64,000 nt of DNA from JAFGJQ01 sp052034525 (GCA_052034525.1 JBPOIK010000117.1:25678-89677); one strand, 5' to 3'. Counted from the stretch's first letter, positions 8,205-17,574 are shown. Translations and numbers: made by a program. The notes: generated from the sequence alone by a model not told the origin.

Positions 8205-9188
8205 CTACCAGCCGCGCTTGGCCTTCAGATCCTCCTGCCGTTGTCGCTCCGTGGCCGCGGCCAGCGCGCGTTTCTCACGCTCGGTCAGCGTGTTGATGCC
8301 CCCGTCGTAGACCTTCTGGAGAATCCGATCTATTTCGGCGGCATCGGCGATTCGCTCTTCCATGCGCGCGTTCCAGGCCCCGGGACCGACGCGGGTCGGC
8401 GCGGAGGATGCCCGGCCGAACGACCGCACGGTCCGCCCGATCATCCGCCGCAGGCCGGAGTGCAACCACCAGCGTTCGCCCCGATACGCGTACCACGCAC
8501 CGAATCCCAGACCCGCCAGATGGCACAGGTCTCCGCCGTAGTTGGCGCCCTGGTTGTACACGTTGTACGCGTACATCAGCGCAAAGAGAGTGGCCGCGGT
8601 CCGGATCTTGATGGGGAACAGGAAATAAATGTACACCTCGGCAAACGGAAAGAGAACCGCCGCCGCGCCCAACAAGCCCAGAATGCAGCCGGACGCACCC
8701 AGCGCCGGCACGTTCGGGTTGATCCAGCCCACCAGTCCGGCCACCAGAAGCAGCAGGTTTCCGGCGATGCCCGCCAGGGTGTAAACGGCGAGGAACTTAT
8801 GTCTGCCCCACCGCTGTTCCAACGGAGGCCCCAGGAACAGCAACCCGATCATGTTGAAGAGAATGTGCTCGAGCCGAGGCGCGTGCAGATACTGCGACGT
8901 CACCAACCGCCACACCTGGCCGTGCATCACCTTCGTGGTGATCATCTCGCACCAGCCGGGCTGTCCGGGTTCGACGGTCGGCCCCAGGCGGGTCATTACA
9001 ACTCGCGACTCGGTGCCGCGAATGACCGGTCCCAGCGGCGTCATGTAGCAGAGCACGTACAGGACGACGTTCGCAATGATCAACGTTCGAACGATTGTCG
9101 GACGACGAATTCCGCCCCGGCCGATATAGAAGCTGCGGCTGGGCGGGCCGCCATCTTCGCGTGCGTAGTCTCGCTCTTGCCAGCCCAT
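8205..9188 (-). CDS. rhomboid family intramembrane serine protease
   Basis: The 327-residue protein has a rhomboid core: HILFNMIGL after the first helix, catalytic Ser166 in GASG and catalytic His223 in DLCHLAGLGFG. The N-terminus up to about residue 32 is hydrophilic, and a long loop (about 55-90) precedes the core. The C-terminal tail holds the motif GINTLTEREKRAL (about residues 297-309), of the kind found at the C-termini of some rhomboids and also present in the neighbouring M50 protease. Rhomboids cut single-pass membrane proteins near the membrane surface; no substrate is evident here. It lies 7 bases after the Nudix gene and 11 bases before the M50 gene, on the same strand. Confidence 0.9.
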   Translation of the reverse strand: MGWQERDYAREDGGPPSRSFYIGRGGIRRPTIVRTLIIANVVLYVLCYMTPLGPVIRGTESRVVMTRLGPTVEPGQPGWCEMITTKVMHGQVWRLVTSQYLHAPRLEHILFNMIGLLFLGPPLEQRWGRHKFLAVYTLAGIAGNLLLLVAGLVGWINPNVPALGASGCILGLLGAAAVLFPFAEVYIYFLFPIKIRTAATLFALMYAYNVYNQGANYGGDLCHLAGLGFGAWYAYRGERWWLHSGLRRMIGRTVRSFGRASSAPTRVGPGAWNARMEERIADAAEIDRILQKVYDGGINTLTEREKRALAAATERQRQEDLKAKRGW

Positions 9189-9195
9189 GATTCGC

Positions 9196-9711
9196 TTACC
9201 CTCGGCCCTGCAGGAAGTATCGCCCCAGGATCGCCAGGGTCTTGCCGTCCTGAATGCGCCCGTCTATCAGCATCTGCCGGGCCTGCTCCGCGCGGAACAC
9301 CTCCACGCGAATCTGCTCACCGTCATCCAACCGCTGCTTGCGGTGAATCAGCCCCGACGCCAGAAAAACCCGCATATGCTCATTTGTGATTCCCGGCGTA
9401 GTGTAAAATTCGCAGAAAGGCTGAACTTCTCCGGCAACGTAGCCCGTCTCCTCTTCCAGCTCCCGAATGGCACACGCCGCGGGATCCTCGCCCGGTTCCA
9501 GCGTCCCTGCGGGCAATTCGAGCAGCTCACGGTCCACCGCGTGTCGAAAGTTGTGGATCATGACGATGGACCCGTCTTGCAGTATCGGCAGGACGGTGAC
9601 GGCTCCGGGGTGAATAACGATGTCTCGCACGAGTGCGGGGCCGTCCTCCCGGGGGATTTCGCGTCGTTCCACGGAGAAAATACGGCCAGTCGACAGGACG
9701 GTTCGCTTCAT
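9196..9711 (-). CDS. Nudix hydrolase, ADP-ribose pyrophosphatase-like
   Basis: A full Nudix box is visible: from GTLEPGEDPAACA into IRELEEETGY, matching the G-x5-E-x7-REUxEExGU pattern. The preceding LELPAG and overall length of about 171 residues fit the ADP-sugar pyrophosphatase branch, which splits ADP-ribose or similar nucleoside diphosphate sugars to AMP and a sugar phosphate. ATG 9711 (MKRTVLSTGRIFSVER) is chosen because family similarity begins there; a GTG at 9735 would add eight residues. Neither has a clear ribosome site. It is the first gene of a probable operon with the rhomboid and M50 genes. Confidence 0.85.
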   Translation of the reverse strand: MKRTVLSTGRIFSVERREIPREDGPALVRDIVIHPGAVTVLPILQDGSIVMIHNFRHAVDRELLELPAGTLEPGEDPAACAIRELEEETGYVAGEVQPFCEFYTTPGITNEHMRVFLASGLIHRKQRLDDGEQIRVEVFRAEQARQMLIDGRIQDGKTLAILGRYFLQGRG

Positions 9712-9824
9712 CGGCGATTCGCAGGTGCAATCCACTAAACGTTTCGTGCGGCGGGTTCCAACCCCTTGTTGGCGATTATAGGTCTTGCTTGGGGGTCGGG
9801 CAATTTCCCGGGGGTCGGCCCGCC

Positions 9825-9853
9825 TTGTCCGGCTCCGGGACTGCCCCTATCAT
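9825..9853 (+). promoter_or_regulatory. candidate promoter of dxr
   Basis: TTGTCC (9825-9830) and TATCAT (9848-9853) are separated by 17 bases. Transcription would begin near 9860, about 40 bases before ATG 9901. The region lies between the divergent Nudix and dxr genes. Confidence 0.5.
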
Positions 9854-9900
9854 GGTCCGGTCTGTCACGGGGCGGGTCCACCACAGGCCAAACGACACAC

Positions 9901-11055
9901 ATGAGCAGGCAACGCATCGTAGTACTGGGGTCCACTGGTTCCATCGGCCAGAACACGCTGGAGGTGTTGGCCGGCCTGGATCACCGGTATGAAGTGGTCG
10001 GTCTGGCGGCGGGCACCCAGTGGAAGCCTCTCGCGCAACAGGCTAAAGACTGGCGGCCGAAAGCCGTTGCCATCACAGATGTTGCCAACGTCGACGCACT
10101 TCGATCGGCCGTCGACCGAAACACGCGGGTTTATGCCGGGCCGCGGGCCATGGTCGAACTGATCGAGGCCGAAGCTTGTGAAGTGGTGGTTTCCGCTGTC
10201 GTGGGTGCGGCCGGTCTGCCGGCCACTCTTCGGGCCGTCGAGCTGGGACGGCGGATCGCCCTGGCCAACAAGGAAACCCTGGTGGTCGCCGGCGCCCTTA
10301 TCGCTCCGTTGGCTCGTCAGACCGGAGCGGCGCTGATCCCCGTGGACAGCGAGCACTCGGCCATCTTTCAGGCCCTTCAGGCGGGTCGTCACTCGGAGGT
10401 CCGGCGGATCATCCTGACCGCTTCGGGCGGGCCGTTCCGCACATGGGATACTCAGCGGATGGCCCAGGCCACGCTGGAGGACGCCCTGAATCATCCGACC
10501 TGGGCGATGGGCCCGAAGATCACGATCGACTCGGCCACCATGATGAACAAGGCCCTGGAGATTATTGAGGCCCGGTGGCTGTTTGACATGCCGGCCGACC
10601 GGATCAGCGTGCTGGTGCATCCCGAGTCGGTCGTTCACTCGCTGGTGGAGTTCTGCGACGGTTCGCTGATCGCCCAGCTCGGCTCACCGGACATGCGGCT
10701 GCCGATCCAGTACGCGCTGACGTGGCCGGACCGGCTGCCCTGCCCATCGCAGTCGCTGAACCTGCTGGCGCACCGGCGGTTGCACTTCGACCCGCCGGAA
10801 GAGGATCGGTTCCCCGCGTTGCGGCTGGGGCACGAGACGGCGCGGCGGGGGGGGACGGCCGGGGCGGTTCTGAACGCGGCCAACGAGGCGGCCGTGTGGC
10901 TCTTCCGGGCGGGCGAGATCCGGTTTACGGAAATCGCCGCGCTGACCGAACATGCGGTAAGCCGGCACGAGTACAAGGAAAACCCGACGCTTGAGGATCT
11001 GCTGGCGGCGGATCGCTGGGCGCGAAACGAGGTTCTGGAATGTTCGACCTGCTGA
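9901..11055 (+). CDS. dxr: 1-deoxy-D-xylulose 5-phosphate reductoisomerase
   Basis: This enzyme converts 1-deoxy-D-xylulose 5-phosphate to 2-C-methyl-D-erythritol 4-phosphate with NADPH, the committed step of the MEP isoprenoid pathway. The 384-residue product shows the NADPH loop GSTGSIG (residues 10-16), LANKETLVVAG, the metal and substrate site VDSEHSAIFQ, ASGGPFR, and KITIDSATMMNKALE, all as in Dxr. ATG 9901 begins the family similarity. Its 3' end overlaps the start of the RseP-like gene by 16 bases; dxr and rseP are neighbours in many bacteria. Confidence 0.97.
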   Translation: MSRQRIVVLGSTGSIGQNTLEVLAGLDHRYEVVGLAAGTQWKPLAQQAKDWRPKAVAITDVANVDALRSAVDRNTRVYAGPRAMVELIEAEACEVVVSAVVGAAGLPATLRAVELGRRIALANKETLVVAGALIAPLARQTGAALIPVDSEHSAIFQALQAGRHSEVRRIILTASGGPFRTWDTQRMAQATLEDALNHPTWAMGPKITIDSATMMNKALEIIEARWLFDMPADRISVLVHPESVVHSLVEFCDGSLIAQLGSPDMRLPIQYALTWPDRLPCPSQSLNLLAHRRLHFDPPEEDRFPALRLGHETARRGGTAGAVLNAANEAAVWLFRAGEIRFTEIAALTEHAVSRHEYKENPTLEDLLAADRWARNEVLECSTC

Positions 11056-13358
11056 TGTCCATGTCGCCGGTCCTGGCGCTGATTCCTCCGCTGGAGTGGC
11101 TGGCGGCCCTGGTGCCGTACCTGTTGATCTTTTTCGGCTTCTCCGCCGTCATTTTCGTGCATGAGCTGGGTCACTTCATTGTGGCCAAACTGTGCGACAT
11201 TCGCGTGGAGCGATTCGCCGTGGGGTTTTTCCGGGAAATCTGGGGCTTCACGCGCGGGGAGACGCGGTATTCGTTCAACATTCTGCCGCTGGGCGGCTAC
11301 GTCAAAATGCTGGGCCAGGAGGATTTCGAGATCGACAAGTCCGGCGAGATCGCGGTCAAGGCGGACCCCCGGTCGTTTTCCCACAAAAGCGTGGGCAAGC
11401 GCATGGCCGTGATTTCAGCCGGCGTGGTGATGAACGTGCTGTTCGCGGGAATCATCTTCGCCGTCGTGTTCATGATCGGAATGCCCGCGCCGGTCGCCAA
11501 AATCGGATATGTCAAGCCAAACGAGCCGGCGGACGCCGCCGGTCTGCTTCCGGGCGACCGGATCGAAGCCGTTGACGGGCGGAAGATCCACGAGTTCGAC
11601 CAGGTGAGAATGGCGATTGTGCTCGCCAAGCCCCTGGAGGAACTGGAGTTCACCGTCAATCGAAACGGTCAGCGTAAGACGTTCGGCGTCATGCCGATCA
11701 ACGCGGAAGACAAGGGTTTCCAGCAGATCGGCATCCTGCCGTCCTACACACCCGAGATCATCGCCCTGGGGCCGGAGGCGGACCCTCGCCGCCCGGACAG
11801 CCCCCATGTCGGCGACCGGATCGTGTCCGTGGACGGCAAGCCCCTGTCCGCGGAAGACCCCAACAACGACATCGTGAGTCTGCTCACCGATCAGAAGGCG
11901 GAACAACGCCTGGTGGTGGAGCGTCCGGAGAATCCCGCGGACCCGGACTCTCCCACGAAGCAAGTGGAGTTGGTCATCCCGTCCCGGATCGCAATTCACC
12001 CGCATGGCTTAACACCGTACGGCTCGGTGGATGTGCTCGGGTTGACGCCACTCGTGCGGGTCAGCTACGTGGAGCCGGACAGCCGGGCCTACCTGGCCGG
12101 ACTGCGGGAAGGTGACGTGATTGTGGCGTGGGGCGACGTCTCATATCCAACCAGCGAGGAAATCCGAAGGGAGACCCGACGTGCCTGCTCGCGCATGTTG
12201 GATCGTGATTTCGATCGCCTGGACGTGCAGGAACGGGACATCCCGATACGAATCTGGCGGCCGAGTGTCAAAAGGCAGATGGACCTGATCATCCGACCGC
12301 GGGTCAAACGAACGGTAGCGCAGCGCATCGATCGCCTGGTCACCGGCGCCGCCCCGGGAGTACCCCAGGAAGGCGCTTCCTTCTCGCTTCTGGCCGACAA
12401 CACGATGCGGATCGGCCGCGTGACACACGACTGGGACGGACGCATCACGCCGGCCGCGGAATCGGGTATTCCGGACGGCGCGTGGATCACCCGGATCAAC
12501 GGCAAGCCTGTCGCCCGCTGGGCCGAGCTGGTGGAGGAGTTGCGGCATCATGCCGGCAGCACCGTCACCCTGTCGTATCGTCAGCACCCCGACAGCAGAG
12601 CCGAGCAGACCTGCGCCCTCTCCGTGCCGGACAGCCTCCTGACGAAACTGGGTCTGAAACCAGGGGCGCTCATTCTCGCCATCGACGGACAGGAAACAGT
12701 CGAGCATACCTTCTCCACCACGGATCGTTCGGGCGTGGAGCGGCAACACACGGCGGCGATGCCCGTATATCACCCCGCGGGCATCCAGACCGCGCTGACG
12801 CAGAAAATCGGACAGACGGTGGAGGTGCGATACCGCCCGTACCGGCTTGCCCACGAGCAGACGGCGTCCATCGAGGTTACGCAGGACATGCTCTATCCCT
12901 GGCTGGGTCGAATCAACTACCAGGCGGACCTGGAGCTGGCCCAGGAGATGACCGTCGTTCGCGCCAACAACCCCATTTCCGCCATGGTCTTGGGCGCCGA
13001 GCGGACCTGGGAGTTCATCATTCAGGTCTACGTCGTCATGAAGCGGATGATCGTCTCGCGAAGCGTGGGCGTCGAGACGCTGTCCGGCCCGGTGGGGATC
13101 GTGAAGATGGGCGGCCAGCTCGCCCAGGCCGGTGTGGTACAACTGCTGTTCTTCCTGGCCGTGATCTCGGCGAACCTGGCTGTCATCAACTTCCTGCCGC
13201 TGCCCATCGTAGACGGCGGGCATATGGTTTTTCTGATCATCGAAAAGATCAAGGGATCGCCGGTGAACTTGCGCATCCAGATGGTCACACAGGCGGTGGG
13301 GCTTGCCCTGATCGGGGCTGCGTTTCTGTACGTCACGCTCCAGGATCTGACCCGCTGA
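11040..13358 (+). CDS. rseP: RseP-like site-2 zinc protease with several PDZ-like segments
   Basis: HELGH (residues 41-45) near the N-terminus and FLPLPIVDGG near residue 725 are the two halves of an M50 active site in RseP arrangement. RseP trims anti-sigma factors and signal-peptide remnants inside the membrane. At 772 residues it is much longer than the roughly 450-residue E. coli protein. The extra length is periplasmic and contains five PDZ-like cores with a GD-x-I-x-x-x-DG pattern, near residues 172, 258, 357, 478 and 541; the third and fifth are the most divergent. ATG 11040 lies inside the end of dxr, which implies translational coupling. Family and active site are secure; the PDZ count is my reading of sequence patterns. 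Confidence 0.9.
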   Translation: MFDLLMSMSPVLALIPPLEWLAALVPYLLIFFGFSAVIFVHELGHFIVAKLCDIRVERFAVGFFREIWGFTRGETRYSFNILPLGGYVKMLGQEDFEIDKSGEIAVKADPRSFSHKSVGKRMAVISAGVVMNVLFAGIIFAVVFMIGMPAPVAKIGYVKPNEPADAAGLLPGDRIEAVDGRKIHEFDQVRMAIVLAKPLEELEFTVNRNGQRKTFGVMPINAEDKGFQQIGILPSYTPEIIALGPEADPRRPDSPHVGDRIVSVDGKPLSAEDPNNDIVSLLTDQKAEQRLVVERPENPADPDSPTKQVELVIPSRIAIHPHGLTPYGSVDVLGLTPLVRVSYVEPDSRAYLAGLREGDVIVAWGDVSYPTSEEIRRETRRACSRMLDRDFDRLDVQERDIPIRIWRPSVKRQMDLIIRPRVKRTVAQRIDRLVTGAAPGVPQEGASFSLLADNTMRIGRVTHDWDGRITPAAESGIPDGAWITRINGKPVARWAELVEELRHHAGSTVTLSYRQHPDSRAEQTCALSVPDSLLTKLGLKPGALILAIDGQETVEHTFSTTDRSGVERQHTAAMPVYHPAGIQTALTQKIGQTVEVRYRPYRLAHEQTASIEVTQDMLYPWLGRINYQADLELAQEMTVVRANNPISAMVLGAERTWEFIIQVYVVMKRMIVSRSVGVETLSGPVGIVKMGGQLAQAGVVQLLFFLAVISANLAVINFLPLPIVDGGHMVFLIIEKIKGSPVNLRIQMVTQAVGLALIGAAFLYVTLQDLTR

Positions 13359-13383
13359 AAAAAAAGGCCCCCTCAGGATCGCC
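13358..13383 (-). terminator. weak candidate intrinsic terminator of the glycerophosphodiesterase gene
   Basis: Read on the minus strand, a short imperfect GC hairpin (13383-13366) is followed by eight T residues (13365-13358). The stem is interrupted, so strength is doubtful. It sits between two convergent genes. Confidence 0.35.
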
Positions 13384-13392
13384 GCGGGGACG

Positions 13393-14781
13393 TCAACCCT
13401 CCGCATCCACAATGCTCAGCAGCACGTCCGGCCGATTCGTGATGATGCCGTCCGCCCCGATGCGCGACAGATAACGCATGTCGGCCGGGTCGTCCACCGT
13501 CCAGACGAAGACCGTCAGACCGCGCTCGCGGGCCATGCGAAAAACGGCCGGGTTCGCCCGCGTGAAGGGCAATCCGATGGCCGACGCGCGAATGCGGACG
13601 GCCTCGGTCAGCACGTCGCGCCGGGCCGCCTCGCCCCAGGGCATGTCCCCGATCAGCCAGACGGTGGGCAGGAGCGGCTCCATCCGGGTGATCGTCTCGA
13701 CGATGCCGCGGTCGAACGAGAAGATCATCACGTCCGCCGGGTTCACGCCGGCGTCTCGAAGCGTATCGAGCACCTCCTTCTCCATTCCGGGCGGTTTGAT
13801 CTCGATGATCAGCCGAAGCTTGCCGCGAACCAGGTCCAGCGTTTCGCGCAGCGTCGGAACGCGCTCGCCCGCGAACTCGGGCGATTTCCAGCTTCCGGCG
13901 TCCAGCTCCTTGATTTTCTCCAGCGGCAGGCTGGAGACCGGCGCGTCCAGGCCGGTGGTGCGCTTGAGGTTGCCGTCGTGCAGCAGCACAGGAACCCGGT
14001 CGGACGTCAACCAGACGTCGCATTCGGCCATCTCCGCTCCGACCTCGATCGCCAGCCGATACGCGGCCAGCGTGTTCTCCGGTCCCCGCTCGGACCAGCC
14101 TCGATGCGCAATCACCAGCGGGCGCGCCCGCAGGTGGCGGCGCTGGGCCGGGCTCTCGGCGCCCAGTCGAGAGACCTCCACACGGGTCACCACGACGGCG
14201 GCGCCGCTGACGCGAAACCCGACACGGCCGGCCGGACTGATCTCCGTTCCACGGGGGCATTCGAACACCTGCTGGTCGTTGACGAACCCGCGGAGCCATT
14301 CGCCCCGCGCTTCGAGCCGCAGCCGATACGGATGGTCCGCGGCCGCCGCCGGCGCCGCGGCGGTCTGGAATACGCGCCAACCGCCGCCCTCGTTCTGCGG
14401 CCGCCGGGCGGCGAGCTCCAGGCCGTTGCTTCGAGTGGCGGCTCGGCGAATGGTAAGCTGAACGCCGGGCGCGTCGGCGCTCGCCTCACGCACCAGCAGG
14501 GCCGCCCAGGACGTCTCCTTCTGTGAATCCAGGAAGCGGATGTCGGCGGCCAACGCAACGTCGCGCCACTCGGGCGAGCCGAACAGAACCGTGCTCTGGC
14601 CCTTCATCCCCGTGCCGCGCAGGGCCTTGTCCGCCACGGCCCAACCGGAACCTTCCACCGACCAGCCCGCGGGCAGCGCGCCGTCCGCCGTCTGCCCGAA
14701 ATCCTCACGAAGCAGCACGTCGTTCGCCCCCGACAGCGCCGAGGAGACGACAAAAGCGACCATGAAGGCGGTTCCTTTCAC
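13393..14781 (-). CDS. secreted glycerophosphodiester phosphodiesterase with N-terminal jelly-roll-like domain
   Basis: The C-terminal half (from about residue 225) is a GDPD domain: AHRGWSERGPENTLAAY, AECDVWLTSD, LLHDGNLKRTTG and IIEIKPPG include the catalytic His pair and the metal-binding Glu and Asp residues. Such enzymes cut glycerophosphodiesters to an alcohol and glycerol 3-phosphate. Residues of about 25-200 look like a concanavalin or DUF1080-type beta-sandwich, which may bind sugar polymers. A GTG at 14781 gives a good signal peptide (MKGTAFMVAFVVSSALSGA) and has GGGAG about nine bases upstream; ATG 14763 would remove the positive charge. The mature protein of about 440 residues probably works outside the inner membrane. 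The N-terminal domain call is tentative. Confidence 0.8.
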   Translation of the reverse strand: MKGTAFMVAFVVSSALSGANDVLLREDFGQTADGALPAGWSVEGSGWAVADKALRGTGMKGQSTVLFGSPEWRDVALAADIRFLDSQKETSWAALLVREASADAPGVQLTIRRAATRSNGLELAARRPQNEGGGWRVFQTAAAPAAAADHPYRLRLEARGEWLRGFVNDQQVFECPRGTEISPAGRVGFRVSGAAVVVTRVEVSRLGAESPAQRRHLRARPLVIAHRGWSERGPENTLAAYRLAIEVGAEMAECDVWLTSDRVPVLLHDGNLKRTTGLDAPVSSLPLEKIKELDAGSWKSPEFAGERVPTLRETLDLVRGKLRLIIEIKPPGMEKEVLDTLRDAGVNPADVMIFSFDRGIVETITRMEPLLPTVWLIGDMPWGEAARRDVLTEAVRIRASAIGLPFTRANPAVFRMARERGLTVFVWTVDDPADMRYLSRIGADGIITNRPDVLLSIVDAEG

Positions 14782-15032
14782 GAGGTGACACTCCCTATGC
14801 AACGTCCGCTCCGGCGATCCCGAGCGATCTTCCGCGATGAGCACTCGACGAAAACGGGCGCTCTCCGCGCCCGCGGACACTCCGCGCCCCAGTGTACAAC
14901 CGCGCGCTTCGGCCACAAGCGCCCCAGGGCCGGTCGGGCGATTTCTCGTTTCATCCCGCCGCTGTTTCGGGTAAAGTCTCGGGCGCCGCACGAAAGCGCT
15001 TGGCGGCGAACCCCGAGCATGGAGGCACGGAG

Positions 15033-16055
15033 ATGATGATTCGCACCTGGATTCTGATGGCTACCGCCCTGGTGATCGCCGGTTGCACCGGCTCTCGCAC
15101 CGCCGATCAATGGATTGCCCTGGATAACCGGATCGAGCAGGTACGACACGAGCGAGCCTCGGCCGTCCAGGACCCCGTGTCGCCCGAATCGGCCCGGCCG
15201 ACCTTCCGCCTGGCGCTCTATGCGCAACCGGCCGAACCCTCCGCACCGAACGACGCGCCGACAACTCCGATTGGCGAGCCGGTTCTCGCGGACCGGGCCG
15301 CGGAGGCATCCAGTGAGCGCGCATTCGCGGATCGGCCCGGCCCGCTCCCCGGCCTGTGGGACACCATCGTGCGGGATGTGAAGGCCATGCCCGCCGACCT
15401 CTGGCGCGACACGAAGAAGGTCTATGGGTCCGTGCCCAACCTGTTGATTCTTGGGTTGACCTACGGCGGCGCGCTGGCCATTCAGGAAACGGGTCCGGAC
15501 AAAACCGTGGAAGATGGCCTGCGCGGGCACACCATCTTCAAAAACGACTTCAACGACGCGTTCGGGGCCCTGGGGAACCCGGGCACGCACTTCGCTCTGG
15601 CCGGTGCGTGGTACCTGATGGGCCAGCAGACGCAGAACGACAAGACCTACAACGTGGGCAAAAAGCTCTTCAGCGCGCTGATCATCAACGGCGCCTCCAC
15701 CATGCTCGGCCAGGCCGCCAGTTGGGACGACGCGCCCAACGGCCAATGGGGAACATTCCCCAGCGGACACACCTCCAGCACATTCTGCTTCGCCTCGGTC
15801 ATGCACGAGGAATACGGCCCTCTGGTGGGCATTCCGCTGTACGGGCTGGGCGCCCTGGTGGCCATCGAGCGACTCGACGACGGCGAGCATTACCTGTCCG
15901 ACGTGGTGATGGGGGCGGTGCTGGGCCTGGTCATCGGACACTCCGTCGCCGCCGAGAAGGAGCTGGAGATTTTCGGCGGCAAGGTACTGCCCTATGCCGA
16001 TCCCAACACCGGCAGCACGGGCGTCGCATGGGTCAAACCCCTCAAACCCTGGTGA
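15033..16055 (+). CDS. PAP2 family phosphatase lipoprotein
   Basis: The 340-residue product begins with a lipoprotein signal (ALVIAGC, lipid Cys near residue 18), then a Pro- and Ala-rich linker to about residue 105. The C-terminal part contains the PAP2 motifs FPSGHTSS and, downstream, GEHYLSDVVMG, supplying the two catalytic His and the Asp. The first PAP2 motif (KxxxxxxRP) is not clear, so activity should be taken as likely rather than proven. PAP2 enzymes dephosphorylate lipid phosphates, or sugar phosphates in exported forms. ATG codons at 15033 and 15036 are both served by GGAGG at 15021-15025. It is divergent from the glycerophosphodiesterase gene. Confidence 0.8.
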   Translation: MMIRTWILMATALVIAGCTGSRTADQWIALDNRIEQVRHERASAVQDPVSPESARPTFRLALYAQPAEPSAPNDAPTTPIGEPVLADRAAEASSERAFADRPGPLPGLWDTIVRDVKAMPADLWRDTKKVYGSVPNLLILGLTYGGALAIQETGPDKTVEDGLRGHTIFKNDFNDAFGALGNPGTHFALAGAWYLMGQQTQNDKTYNVGKKLFSALIINGASTMLGQAASWDDAPNGQWGTFPSGHTSSTFCFASVMHEEYGPLVGIPLYGLGALVAIERLDDGEHYLSDVVMGAVLGLVIGHSVAAEKELEIFGGKVLPYADPNTGSTGVAWVKPLKPW

Positions 16056-16638
16056 CAGCCCGCTCGACCTTGCGGGCCCGTTTGCCCGACACACCTCGGA
16101 ACCGGCGTCAGCTCCGGCTGTGCTCCGGACGTATCGAGCCAATATGAAATACCATCGAGACCAGCGTTCTTTTGTCTTTGCACCGTCGGCAGAACCCTTC
16201 CCCGATGAAACGCCCACAGACTCTCGGCTCCGAGACTCAAGAACCCGAAACCGCCCCATCTGCGGGATTGATGGCTTCCCCCCATGGCATTCAGGCTGCC
16301 TGGTGTCCCATTCGAACCAGCGGTACTTAACAGCATGCTTCCCGGCGGCCGGTTTGGAACCGATGGATTCCACGTCGTCGCCGCAGATGCAGTAGCACGA
16401 GTGGACGGAAATCCCCGTTTCCGTCAATCGCAACATGGAGCCCTCGATCGTCCGAGTCGCCGGAATAGCACCCGGACTAGACTCGCTTGAAGAGGCCATA
16501 CCAGGGTGGATACCATAAAGCGATCGCATTGGCGGTGGGAAGCGCAACGCGGTAGACGGATGTCGGCACGCCGTGGAGATTTCGACCGCAGCGCTGACGA
16601 CGCACAACCGGTTGCGCTTCCCCGGAGAACGCAGTGGA
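16056..16638. other. long intergenic region before the radical SAM gene
   Basis: About 580 bases without a supportable gene. Frames that stay open here show no family similarity and no good start. An in-frame GTG at 16573 could lengthen the radical SAM protein by 22 residues. Confidence 0.45.
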
Positions 16639-17574
16639 ATGGCCAAAGAGCCGATACCCAGTCTCGAATGGGTCATCACGGACAAATGCAACTATGATTG
16701 CGCCTATTGCAACCAGCGCAATTATGCCGACAGACAACACTGCTCCGACGAAGTGATCGACGCCGTGTTCGCCATGCTGCCTGACCTGCCGGGACGATGG
16801 CATGTGAAGCTGATTGGCGGCGAGCCGTTCATCTTCCCCCGTTTCCTCGAGCTCTGCCGGCGGATCGCCGGGGCCGGGCATTGCCTCGCCACAACTACGA
16901 ACCTGTCCGCCTCGCCCGCCCGGCTGCGCGAGTTTCTGGATGCCTGCGGCGACAAGCTGACCACGCTCACGGCCAGCCTGCATCTGAGCCAGATCAAGAG
17001 CCTGGACGGGTTCATCGACAAGGCGGTGGAGTTCAATGCGGCCAAACGCCCGTCCACAAGATTCTGCGTGACGTCAGTGCTTGTCGAGGAAGATTTCGAC
17101 AGGCTGCGACGGATAGAGCAGCGCCTGGCCGAGCGCGGCGTGCTGTTCGAGTATCAGGTGCTCCGCGTCCATGGCCGGTTCGTCCGGTACCGGCCGGAGA
17201 TCGAGACGTATCTGGCCGGTCGAGCGATGAAGACGACCGAAGCTATCCGTCACGATAGCCTGTGGGGCACGCTGTGCCACACGGGCCATCTCTTCTTCAG
17301 GATTGGTCTCAACGGCGACGTCACCCGCTGCTACAATCACCAGCCGTACTTCTGCCTGGGCAACGTCGCTCGGGGCACGTTCAGGCGTTTCGACGGACCC
17401 CGACCGTGCCTGTCGCCGCGTTGCACCTGCGTAACCCCGGCCAATCGGAACATGATCCGCTTTGGTGAGAAGGCGCCTGTACACCAGATCATCCGCCGCA
17501 TGATCGGAGGCACTCCCGGCAGCGTCCTCTACGTGGCCCGCAAGGCCCGGAAAATCTGGCGAAACCGACGATAG
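16639..17574 (+). CDS. radical SAM/SPASM-like protein
   Basis: The radical SAM cluster motif CNYDCAYC places Cys17, Cys21 and Cys24 close to the N-terminus, followed by a GGEP motif near residue 60 that contacts SAM. The C-terminal third contains a Cys-rich stretch (CHTGH, RCYNHQPYFC, CLSPRCTC) like the auxiliary cluster region of SPASM or Twitch proteins. Such enzymes often modify peptides or act as anaerobic enzyme activators. No precursor peptide or partner gene is seen; it is flanked by a long gap and, beyond, by aconitase on the other strand. ATG 16639 (311 residues) starts just ahead of the motif; GTG 16573 is an alternative. The substrate cannot be named. Confidence 0.8.
   Translation: MAKEPIPSLEWVITDKCNYDCAYCNQRNYADRQHCSDEVIDAVFAMLPDLPGRWHVKLIGGEPFIFPRFLELCRRIAGAGHCLATTTNLSASPARLREFLDACGDKLTTLTASLHLSQIKSLDGFIDKAVEFNAAKRPSTRFCVTSVLVEEDFDRLRRIEQRLAERGVLFEYQVLRVHGRFVRYRPEIETYLAGRAMKTTEAIRHDSLWGTLCHTGHLFFRIGLNGDVTRCYNHQPYFCLGNVARGTFRRFDGPRPCLSPRCTCVTPANRNMIRFGEKAPVHQIIRRMIGGTPGSVLYVARKARKIWRNRR

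Noticed and set aside
8163..9389. Long plus-strand frame opposite the rhomboid gene
   Set aside because: The rhomboid on the other strand is certain from its Ser and His motifs; this frame has no recognisable domain.
14778..16691. 637-codon minus-strand frame opposite the PAP2 gene
   Set aside because: Covers the PAP2 gene and the empty region; the part in the empty region has no similarity either.
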